From an uncultured Pelagibacteraceae bacterium (GTDB lineage Bacteria; Pseudomonadota; Alphaproteobacteria; Pelagibacterales; Pelagibacteraceae), in assembly GCA_902516425.1 (NCBI GenBank), contig CABXYE010000003.1, positions 1-64,000 on the forward strand: a stretch of DNA of 64,000 bases, in the 5' to 3' direction. The notes below the pieces were generated by a model, which saw only the letters and a list, made by a program, of their open reading frames with translations, had not been told where the DNA came from and did not search any database. How positions within the stretch are numbered: position 1 is the stretch's first letter; every line of letters starts with the position of its first letter. Position numbers and translations under genes: made by a program. This document shows, piece after piece, positions 8,609 through 14,347 of the stretch.

Positions 8609-8879
8609 TTTTACTGTCTCTAACTTTTTTGAGCATTTTTATCTCTGTTTCAATCATTTCAAATTTATGACAATCACATCTATAAATAAAATACTTCATT
8701 GTATTATATGGAAGAAAATATAATTTTAGTATCAAATTTAACAAAGGCTTATCTTCATAGAACTTTTTCTTAGCATTCATATGAAGCTGCCTATGTGTTA
8801 TTAACCATCCAAGATAATTTTTCCACTCCAGTCTATTCTCTAATCTTTCTTTTATTATTTCATCTAAATTATTTTTCAT
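8592..8879 (-). CDS. Unknown small protein of the nuclease cassette
   Basis: 95 aa, not recognised. It has a charged N-terminus (LDEIIKERLENRLEWKNYLGWL), a hydrophobic, aromatic middle (LLNLILKLYFLPYNTMKYFIY) and a pair of Cys/His residues (RCDCHKFEMIE). The middle is too polar at its edges to be a confident membrane span. It overlaps the nuclease-like gene upstream by 4 bp (ATGA) and the 146-aa gene downstream by 17 bp, so the products are probably translationally coupled. Confidence 0.6.
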   Translation of the reverse strand: MKNNLDEIIKERLENRLEWKNYLGWLITHRQLHMNAKKKFYEDKPLLNLILKLYFLPYNTMKYFIYRCDCHKFEMIETEIKMLKKVRDSKNEQSQ

Positions 8880-9583
8880 CCAGCAACTCCTGATAATAAA
8901 ATTTGTTCTTTGGTGAAATTACAAAAGTTACACTTTGTATCAATTTTGGGTACAACTGGTTTTTCTAAAAGATCTATAAGGTTAGTTATGTAATCCTTAA
9001 AATCATCTTCATTTCTTTCAAGGGGTGAATAAGATATATTCATCTTAAAATCACAATCCTTTTCAGTATGACCAGTAATTTCCTCAGGATTAAATTGAAG
9101 TATTCCCATGTGTGATATTGGATTTAACTTAGGTGTAGGAGCAGTTTTTGTTGAACCTGGTGATGTAAAGATTTGAGCATAAGCCTCTAGTTGATATCTA
9201 TAATCTTCCGCTTTATCGCTTTTAATCTTTGTAGTTTTAAAGTCTATAATTCCATAACCTCCTTCCTTAAACTTTACTACAATGTCTGGATTACCTTGTA
9301 ATTTATATTTACGATTTTTATTATCAACTAACCCTTCAGAAACTATTTTGCCTGGTAATTCCTTGCTATCCATAATAGTTCCACTAGGTAAATCAGCTCC
9401 CCAATCTTTAGTATCTGTTGTTTTAAAATAAGGTTTTTGAACAGAGTCAAAAGTAGAAAAGACTGGTGGTGGTCTGTCACCTGAATTAATCTTATAATGT
9501 TTAGAGATATAATAACATCTTGGACATTTTTTAGCTTTGTAATCAAGTTCAGATGGTGAAAATAAATATTCTATATTTTTCAT
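8876..9583 (-). CDS. PD-(D/E)XK nuclease-like protein, Cas4/RecB type with four cysteines
   Basis: 235 aa. The core of the RecB/Cas4 nuclease fold is visible: GNPDIVV with Asp near residue 100, then IIDFKTT with Asp-x-Lys near 114-116, then a Gln/Tyr motif YQLEAYAQIF near 130-137. Cysteine pairs flank the core: CPRC at 20-23 and CNFC at 218-221, positions at which Cas4, AddB and Dna2 proteins hold an iron-sulfur cluster. The family cleaves or resects DNA ends. No cas1 or cas2 and no CRISPR array are present. It is the third gene of a five-gene overlapping cassette; its ATG overlaps the preceding stop as TAATG. Confidence 0.78.
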   Translation of the reverse strand: MKNIEYLFSPSELDYKAKKCPRCYYISKHYKINSGDRPPPVFSTFDSVQKPYFKTTDTKDWGADLPSGTIMDSKELPGKIVSEGLVDNKNRKYKLQGNPDIVVKFKEGGYGIIDFKTTKIKSDKAEDYRYQLEAYAQIFTSPGSTKTAPTPKLNPISHMGILQFNPEEITGHTEKDCDFKMNISYSPLERNEDDFKDYITNLIDLLEKPVVPKIDTKCNFCNFTKEQILLSGVAG

Positions 9584-9741
9584 TAATATACCTCCGATAC
9601 ATATCTAACTAATTGAGGTTTTGTTTTTGACTCTCCAATAATTTTTATAGTTTCGTTAATTTCCATATAAACTCTATAAAAATGTTTTCCTTCTTCATTG
9701 TCATTCACTTCTTCAACTCTAATTTCATGTATCTTATTCAT
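9583..9741 (-). CDS. Small unknown protein (52 aa) of the nuclease cassette
   Basis: Short ORF with ATG at 9741 and TAA at 9583-9585. Its start overlaps the stop of the RHH-like gene and its stop overlaps the start of the nuclease gene, both as TAATG, which argues strongly for a real, coupled gene. The product begins MNKIHEIRVEEV and continues YRVYMEINETIKIIGES, suggesting a small beta-rich fold. Function unknown. A GGAGG-like sequence near its 3' end (at about 9592) provides the ribosome-binding site for the nuclease gene. Confidence 0.7.
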   Translation of the reverse strand: MNKIHEIRVEEVNDNEEGKHFYRVYMEINETIKIIGESKTKPQLVRYVSEVY

Positions 9742-9929
9742 TAATTTAACCTCCTTCCAGTTTCATATGACTCATGTTCATCCTCTAAAAACCTGTTGTT
9801 AACTAATATTCTAACAACTTGAGCTCTAGATAACGTAATACCAGGAGATAGTGCTGTGGTTAGATCTTCGATTTTTTTATAACAATCATTGTCTATTGCT
9901 ACAGATTTATACTTTGTTTTATCTGTCAT
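9741..9929 (-). CDS. Ribbon-helix-helix-like small regulator
   Basis: 62 aa. The start TKYKSVAIDNDCYKKIEDL has the short beta strand plus first helix expected of ribbon-helix-helix proteins; ITLSRAQVVRILVNNRF would be the second helix. Such proteins are typically autorepressors or antitoxins. Directly upstream is an almost perfect 36-bp inverted repeat (9931-9966) that covers the ribosome-binding region, a natural operator. It heads the five-gene cassette ending at 8168. Assignment is by pattern only; an antitoxin role would need a toxin partner, for which the downstream 52-aa product is one candidate. Confidence 0.62.
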   Translation of the reverse strand: MTDKTKYKSVAIDNDCYKKIEDLTTALSPGITLSRAQVVRILVNNRFLEDEHESYETGRRLN

Positions 9930-9930
9930 T

Positions 9931-9966
9931 TTTATCTTTCCGAACTAATAGTTCGAAAAAGATAAA
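9931..9966. promoter_or_regulatory. Palindromic operator upstream of the RHH-like gene
   Basis: TTTATCTTTC-CGAACTA, one base, then TAGTTCG-AAAAAGATAAA: the arms match over about 17 bp with a one-base slip, and the inner CGAACTA/TAGTTCG arms are perfect. It begins one base upstream of the start codon, so protein binding, or the hairpin in mRNA, could block transcription or ribosome entry. Confidence 0.65.
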
Positions 9967-9993
9967 ACTAATTTTACTGACTTTATACATTCA

Positions 9994-10037
9994 TTTACCT
10001 CATTGAACCTTAGTTCATTGGTTAATTTACAGGTAAA
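9994..10037. repeat. Nested inverted repeat
   Basis: TTTACCT (9994) pairs with AGGTAAA (10031). Inside it CATTGAAC (10001) pairs with GTTCATTG (10013) with one mismatch and a 4-base loop. It lies 28 bp from the RHH operator and may be a second regulatory site for the minus-strand cassette. Confidence 0.45.
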
Positions 10038-10143
10038 ATTTTATGATCGGGTTTGATGTCACCACTAACTCCTCAAGAGAACACTTACGCTCAGATATAA
10101 AATCCCAGTTCTCCCGCTAGCAGTGAAGGTATCCAACCAATCT

Positions 10144-10200
10144 GAGGGCTGCAAATACACATTTATTAAGTCAGTAAATTTATGTGTATATGTAGCCCTC
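10144..10200. repeat. 57-bp imperfect inverted repeat
   Basis: The ends GAGGGCT and AGCCCTC are perfect complements; inner arms ATACACAT and ATGTGTAT also match, separated by about 23 bp. The whole element can form a long hairpin on either strand. No T-run follows on the plus strand, so it is not a typical terminator. Confidence 0.6.
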
Positions 10201-10337
10201 GATAAATCAAAAATTCACCTGACAATAATATAGTGATTCTTACAAGCCTTTTCAATCTCAAAAAAATTATTTTCAGGGCTGTGCTCTATCCTATACTCTC
10301 CTATAAAATTTTGGAGCTTTTCAGGGCACTGCTCTTA

Positions 10338-10511
10338 CTATTTTTTATTCTTAATTTTAAATCCATTTTTTTCTAAAACAGTTATCAGATTGTTGAGCCT
10401 TTCATCTCTTGTTGTGTTTTGATCTCCAATGCTTTCAAAAAATATAGGTTTTAAACCTTTTTTTTCTTTTGATTTAAAAAAGTCTCTTATTGATTGTATT
10501 TTTATTTTCAT
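10338..10511 (-). CDS. Small unknown protein (57 aa)
   Basis: Short minus-strand ORF with ATG at 10511 and TAG at 10338. A strong ribosome-binding site (AAAGGAG, 5 bases before the ATG) supports translation. The product starts MKIKIQSIRDFFKSKEKKG and ends with Lys/Asn-rich residues; it contains RDERLNNLITVLEKNGF, a probable helix. Not recognised. The frame continues past TAG-TAA as 39 further open codons, so it may once have been longer. It is divergent from the 112-aa gene, with a paired 8-bp inverted repeat in the shared upstream region. Confidence 0.6.
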   Translation of the reverse strand: MKIKIQSIRDFFKSKEKKGLKPIFFESIGDQNTTRDERLNNLITVLEKNGFKIKNKK

Positions 10512-10534
10512 GTTTCTCCTTTAGCGTTTTGTTT

Positions 10535-10575
10535 ATAGTCCTAGCAAGTAAAGTAATGTTGTAAATCAGGACTAT
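10535..10575. promoter_or_regulatory. Inverted repeat between divergent small genes
   Basis: ATAGTCCT (10535-10542) and AGGACTAT (10568-10575) are perfect 8-bp complements with centres 33 bp apart, about three helical turns. They lie between the 57-aa minus-strand ORF and the 112-aa plus-strand gene. This is the geometry of a two-site operator for a divergent control region. Confidence 0.45.
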
Positions 10576-10658
10576 CTAATTCTATCATACTTAAGACATA
10601 ATTAAAAATTATATTATTAATTGTTAGTTAATTTTTTCAATTTAAATATCTCAAAAAT

Positions 10659-10997
10659 ATGCAACAGTTAGAACTATTTGATTACAGAAAAGATTATCTC
10701 TTTGATAATAAAAATCAGGTTGCTCACTGGTACGATATCCTTAAAGAAACTGAAGACACCATTAGTTATGCAGAACACATAGATCCTAATAAAGGCTATG
10801 CAATAGCTGGTATGGAATACGAGGAATATGTGGATGTGAAAAAAAATAGGTTGAGAGGACTAACATATGATCAAATCCTCAAATACTTAAAAAGTGCTAA
10901 AAAAGAAGACAGACTTAAAAAATATAAAGCACTATTGAAATTTAGAAATATTCCTTTTGAAGCTGATCTTTTTACTTGGCATAATGAGGATATTTAG
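10659..10997 (+). CDS. Unknown 112-aa protein
   Basis: Not recognised. It is acidic-to-neutral and soluble, beginning MQQLELFDYRKDYLFD, with a middle YAIAGMEYEEYVDVKKNRLRGLTYDQILKYL and a predicted-helical Lys-rich segment (SAKKEDRLKKYKALLKFRN), ending in LFTWHNEDI. It has no signal peptide and no clear ribosome-binding site. It is the first plus-strand gene of the island and stands alone: upstream is the divergent control region, downstream are convergent minus-strand genes. The LELFDY start recalls short peptide motifs in DNA-replication-associated proteins, but that is only a resemblance. Confidence 0.55.
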   Translation: MQQLELFDYRKDYLFDNKNQVAHWYDILKETEDTISYAEHIDPNKGYAIAGMEYEEYVDVKKNRLRGLTYDQILKYLKSAKKEDRLKKYKALLKFRNIPFEADLFTWHNEDI

Positions 10998-11056
10998 CCT
11001 TGGATATAAAGGGTTTCAACATTACATAAATAAAGATCTAAAAATTTATTATTTTT

Positions 11057-11254
11057 TTATTTTTTTAAAATTATAGAAATCACTGATTTCTCTAAATTTA
11101 TGTCTTTCTCTTCGCCACAAATAAAAAAAAATAGGATCAATAAGGGTTGCAAAATAACAAAAATAAGTATGTTAATTAATTCATAAGACATTCCAGTTAA
11201 ATCAGCCATAATTTCAAGAACTAAAACACACCAATTAAAAAAATCATTAATCAT
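11057..11254 (-). CDS. Small membrane protein, unknown
   Basis: 65 aa. A weak amphipathic or membrane segment (FFNWCVLVLEIMADLTGM) and one clear transmembrane segment (INILIFVILQPLLILFFFI) are followed by a short charged tail. Its start overlaps the stop of the secreted-protein gene by 4 bp (ATGA), so the two are coupled. Function unknown; pairing of a small membrane protein with a periplasmic protein suggests an envelope function for the island. Confidence 0.6.
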   Translation of the reverse strand: MINDFFNWCVLVLEIMADLTGMSYELINILIFVILQPLLILFFFICGEEKDINLEKSVISIILKK

Positions 11255-11808
11255 AATTTTTTATGAGATATTTCTTTACATAGTTTGTTGGCTTCTAATA
11301 CTGAGGGTACAAGTTCATCTAATTTCCAACTATTGGTTCTAATATCGAAATATTTTGATGATTTAAAATCAATCCCATCGACAATTTCAATTTCATATTT
11401 TTGAAATTCATCGTAAAATTCTTTAAGAAAATAAACATATTCCTTAATAGGAAAAGAACCTAAACTAAGATGAACACGGTAACCCATTAAAAAGGGAGAT
11501 ATATCTTGAACTTTTACTGTGAGTTCTGCACCATTTAATTTGATTGGAATATTCTTATTTATTAATTGTTTAATATCTCCTGGTTTCTCGTAGGTATAAA
11601 CGGTAAATGTATTATAAACTTTTGCACAATTATCTTCTGCCCTAATCCAAAAATTGAGATTATCACCGTGGGTTACCTCCCCACTTACACGAGCATAAGA
11701 TAATGTTTTATGTTTATCTATAGTCCATTCAGAAGCTTGAGCTTGATAAGCTATAACCAGCAAAAATAGAAATAAATGTAATGAAATAAAGATAAGAAAA
11801 CGCTTCAT
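11251..11808 (-). CDS. Secreted (periplasmic) protein of unknown function
   Basis: 185 aa with a signal peptide (KRFLIFISLHLFLFLLVIAYQAQA-SE). The mature part has alternating beta-like segments (NFWIRAEDNCAKVYNTFTVYTYE, then GYRVHLSLGSFPIKEYVYFL) and two cysteines (one in EDNC, one in NKLCKE) that could form a disulfide. A good ribosome-binding site (AAAGGAG) precedes the ATG. Not recognised as a known family. It overlaps the downstream 65-aa membrane-protein gene by 4 bp. Possible roles such as surface alteration or superinfection exclusion are guesses from context. Confidence 0.62.
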   Translation of the reverse strand: MKRFLIFISLHLFLFLLVIAYQAQASEWTIDKHKTLSYARVSGEVTHGDNLNFWIRAEDNCAKVYNTFTVYTYEKPGDIKQLINKNIPIKLNGAELTVKVQDISPFLMGYRVHLSLGSFPIKEYVYFLKEFYDEFQKYEIEIVDGIDFKSSKYFDIRTNSWKLDELVPSVLEANKLCKEISHKKL

Positions 11809-12000
11809 GATTTAGGCTCCTTTAGTTGTTATTGTTAAAACGGTAGTAAACCCCATGCTTTTTGTGCATAAATGAAAGTATATGTTCCAACCACTTTTGT
11901 TTTATATATTAACCAAGACACAGTTCTCCTTTTTGTTGATTATTATTGAAAATGGTTTCACTCCTCTTCTGATAAAGAGGTCTACGTACCAAGGAAGATA

Positions 12001-12048
12001 ATGAAAAAAACCGCAAACGTGAGAAAAGGAATGAAATCCAATGCATGA
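12001..12048 (+). CDS. Candidate 15-aa leader peptide before the methylase
   Basis: ATG at 12001 with an AAGGAAG ribosome-binding site 3 bases upstream; the peptide is MKKTANVRKGMKSNA, very basic, ending in TGA at 12046-12048. The stop codon lies inside the hairpin at 12044-12064, so ribosomes translating the ORF would disturb the hairpin. This is the geometry of attenuation. The ORF is so short that chance is a real alternative. Confidence 0.35.
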   Translation: MKKTANVRKGMKSNA

Positions 12049-12064
12049 TTTATGTTAAATCATG
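12044..12064 (+). terminator. Perfect hairpin and T-rich tract before the methylase
   Basis: CATGATTTA, loop TGT, TAAATCATG: 9-bp perfect arms, followed directly by TTTGTTTGTTTTC. It can be read as a weak intrinsic terminator/attenuator, or as a DNA operator 69 bp before the methyltransferase start. Confidence 0.5.
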
Positions 12065-12132
12065 TTTGTTTGTTTTCTTTTTGCTTAAATTATGTTCTCA
12101 AAAAGAAAATAGATATGTTAAAATAAATAATA

Positions 12133-13389
12133 ATGAAATTTATAGATTTATTTGCTGGATTAGGGGGGTTTCATGTGGCTTTAAATGCCCTAGGTCACAA
12201 ATGTGTTTATGCCTGTGAACTCAATGATTCTTTAAGAAAAATTTATGAAAAAAATTTCAATATAAATATTGATGGTGATATTACAAAATTAGATATTAAA
12301 AAAATACCTCAACATGAAATATTATGTGCAGGTTTTCCTTGCCAGCCATTTTCCAAAGCTGGTAGCAGTCAAGGATTTAATCATAAAGTAGCTGGAAAAA
12401 TGTTTTTTTACTTAATCAAAATAATAAAATTTCATAGGCCAAAATTTTTATTCTTAGAAAATGTTCCCAATTTATTAAATCATAGCCAGGGAAAAACATG
12501 GAATTTTATGAAAAAGAAAATATTAAAATTAGGATATGAAGTTGATCAAAAAATTGTATCCCCTATAGATTTTAATATTCCTCAGACTAGAAACAGAATG
12601 TACATAGTTGCAAAAAAAAATAAGCTTAATGGTTTTACTTGGCCCAAAAAACTTAAACCCAAAAATAATTTAAAAAAATATTTATCTAATAATCCAAAAC
12701 TTATTAAAGAAATGAGCGAACAAAGGAAAAACGCTATAGAGACGTGGAAATTTTTTCTCACAAAAATGCCAAAAACTAAATATTTACCCAATCCATTATG
12801 GTCAATGGAATTTGGAGCAACATATCCTTTTGAAAATACCACTCCTTTAAAAATTAAATTAAAAGAGTTAAAAAAAATGAAAGGAAAATTTGGTGTTTCA
12901 TTTAAAAATATGAATAAAAAAGAAATTTTAGAAAATCTTCCCAATTATTCAAAAGTTAGAACTGAAAAATACCCAGATTGGAAAATAAAAATGATAAAAA
13001 AAACAAGGGATTTTTATAAGGAAAATAAAAAATGGGTTGATAAATTAATGCCTAAATTAATTAATTTAAAAAGTGAAGCTTATCAAAAATTTGAATGGAA
13101 TTGCCAAGGTGATAAGTTTAATTTTACAGGAAAGATTATATCTTTCAGACCGTCAGGTGTAAGGGTAAGAAGAAACAACAGCTCACCCACTTTAATTTCA
13201 TCTACCACATCTCAAGTTCCATATTTAGCATGGAAAAAAAGATTTATGTCTTACGAAGAATGTTTAAAAATTCAAGGTATGGAAAAACTAAAATATTATC
13301 CAAAAACCAATGGGGTTTTTTTTCCAGCTATTGGAAATGCCGTTAATGTAAAAGTGGTATACAAAATTGGTAAAGAATTATTTAATTAG
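12133..13389 (+). CDS. DNA (cytosine-5-)-methyltransferase of the island defence locus
   Basis: 418 aa. C5-methylase motifs in order: I FIDLFAGLGGF (3-13), IV GFPCQPFSKAG with catalytic Cys 70, VI ENVPNLL (109), VIII QTRNRMYIVA (151-160), a long Lys-rich target-recognition region, IX RVRRNNSSPTLIS, and X AIGNAVNVKVV near the C-terminus. It transfers a methyl group from SAM to C5 of cytosine at an unknown target. It converges on the nuclease-Z1-GHKL operon, overlapping the nuclease stop by 8 bp. It is probably the self-marking arm of the system. The upstream leader/hairpin may set its expression. Confidence 0.95.
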   Translation: MKFIDLFAGLGGFHVALNALGHKCVYACELNDSLRKIYEKNFNINIDGDITKLDIKKIPQHEILCAGFPCQPFSKAGSSQGFNHKVAGKMFFYLIKIIKFHRPKFLFLENVPNLLNHSQGKTWNFMKKKILKLGYEVDQKIVSPIDFNIPQTRNRMYIVAKKNKLNGFTWPKKLKPKNNLKKYLSNNPKLIKEMSEQRKNAIETWKFFLTKMPKTKYLPNPLWSMEFGATYPFENTTPLKIKLKELKKMKGKFGVSFKNMNKKEILENLPNYSKVRTEKYPDWKIKMIKKTRDFYKENKKWVDKLMPKLINLKSEAYQKFEWNCQGDKFNFTGKIISFRPSGVRVRRNNSSPTLISSTTSQVPYLAWKKRFMSYEECLKIQGMEKLKYYPKTNGVFFPAIGNAVNVKVVYKIGKELFN

Positions 13390-14347
13390 GAAAATGCAAA
13401 TAGGACGTGAACTTATCTTTGCTTAAAATATCAACACTTTGTTTTTGAGATAAGTCCATTTTATATTCAATATCAGTTATTGATTGATCTTTATTTTTGA
13501 GAGTACTAATTTCTGAAACTTTAAAATAAAGTATATTTTTTTTTGCAAAGTCAAAATCATATTTAAACTCATTTAGTTTTTCTTCAGGCGTATTACCAAC
13601 TATTTTATAATAAATTTTATTTACCTTATCTTTTAAATTTATGTCCATTTTATTTTTAATAATTCTTTTATATAAATCCAACACACTTAAACCCTTTGAG
13701 CTCTTTGGTTTTGTTAATATTGAAGCTACATAATGCCCCTCAATTTTACTTACTAATTGATGATGTCTAAATTGATGCTTTCTGTCTCCACTAGTTGTGC
13801 ATTTTACCTCTATTGCCTCATTATCATCATAAAAATCATATTTGTCTTCAGCATGATTGTGCCAGGCCTCTAAAACTTTTAACTGATTGCTGCTACTTGC
13901 TATTAAAAAAAGTTCACCCCAAAGACCAATGTAGCCTTTCTTTGCGTCTGACAAATTTTTAAATAAATCTATTATACTCTCAGTCACATTTCTTATTTCA
14001 GTATTGCTAGGTTCATTGCCTATGTTTGAAAAGGTAGTTCCGCAAACTTCTAAAAATATTTTTTTTATTTCCTTATCCTCAGAAATACACGACAAAATAG
14101 TATAATTTTCATCTAGGATATTTTTACCTTCAGTGATTTTACAAGGAATATCAAATCTTAAGTATATATTCTTGCCAAGGTAATTATTATTTATTGCTCT
14201 ACTTTTTTTTGTTTTAAAAAGTAAAGATGGTTGATCTTTAAAATTTTTTCCAATTCTATGATCTTTTTTAAATATTTTTTCTGTAACATATAAATCTTCT
14301 TTTTCACTGTCTGGCACATCCAGATTATCGAAAATTTTTTTTAACAT
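13382..14347 (-). CDS. PD-(D/E)XK nuclease of the Z1/GHKL defence locus
   Basis: 321 aa from the ATG at 14347, chosen because it overlaps the Z1 stop as TAATG; a longer start at 14380 is possible. The centre shows a restriction-endonuclease-like core: GLWGELFLI with Glu at about 145, KYDFYDDNEAIEVKC with Asp 171, Glu 180 and Lys 182 (E-V-K). This matches the PD-(D/E)XK motif proteins (DUF4420-like) that accompany Z1 and GHKL ATPases. Predicted role: cleavage of unmethylated or otherwise foreign DNA. It is the last gene of the minus-strand operon and overlaps the convergent methylase by 8 bp. Confidence 0.85.
   Translation of the reverse strand: MLKKIFDNLDVPDSEKEDLYVTEKIFKKDHRIGKNFKDQPSLLFKTKKSRAINNNYLGKNIYLRFDIPCKITEGKNILDENYTILSCISEDKEIKKIFLEVCGTTFSNIGNEPSNTEIRNVTESIIDLFKNLSDAKKGYIGLWGELFLIASSSNQLKVLEAWHNHAEDKYDFYDDNEAIEVKCTTSGDRKHQFRHHQLVSKIEGHYVASILTKPKSSKGLSVLDLYKRIIKNKMDINLKDKVNKIYYKIVGNTPEEKLNEFKYDFDFAKKNILYFKVSEISTLKNKDQSITDIEYKMDLSQKQSVDILSKDKFTSYLHFPN

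Larger units (their letters stand above)
9967..10337. other. Repeat-rich non-coding control region
   Basis: About 370 bp without a convincing gene between the RHH operator and a small minus-strand ORF. It is less AT-rich than its surroundings and holds a nested hairpin (9994-10037), a GAGAAC/GTTCTC pair (about 10076-10113), a long inverted repeat (10144-10200) and a 17-bp imperfect direct repeat (10271-10287 and 10319-10335, TTTCAGGGC...GCTCT). It could be a structured RNA, a replication or excision control region, or the remains of one. No known RNA family was recognised. Confidence 0.45.
11809..12132. other. Intergenic region between the secreted-protein gene and the methylase
   Basis: The 324-bp divergent region holds upstream signals for both genes. 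Seen in it: a small hairpin CCTCTT/AAGAGG (11963-11980), a ribosome-binding site with a 15-codon ORF (12001-12048) and a 9-bp-arm hairpin followed by a T-rich run (12044-12064). No longer gene is present. Confidence 0.6.

Noticed and set aside
8876..9583. Cas4 of a CRISPR-Cas system
   Set aside because: No cas1, cas2, effector gene or repeat-spacer array is present; the protein is better described as a generic Cas4/RecB-like nuclease.
9741..9929. Firm toxin-antitoxin call for the RHH-like gene and its neighbour
   Set aside because: The regulator pattern and overlap fit, but the 52-aa partner shows no known toxin motif, so the call is left as regulator only.
10144..10200. Intrinsic terminator
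   Set aside because: The inverted repeat is long, but there is no T-run directly after either arm on the plus strand and the loop is about 23 bases.
10215..10334. 39 open codons in frame after TAG-TAA of the 57-aa ORF
   Set aside because: The stretch looks protein-like (EHSPENNFFEIEKACKN) but has no usable start codon and follows two stops. It may be a degraded extension; too weak to annotate as a gene.
12582..12944. 120-aa minus-strand ORF inside the methylase
   Set aside because: Phe-rich shadow of a Lys-rich coding frame; the methylase has clear motifs.
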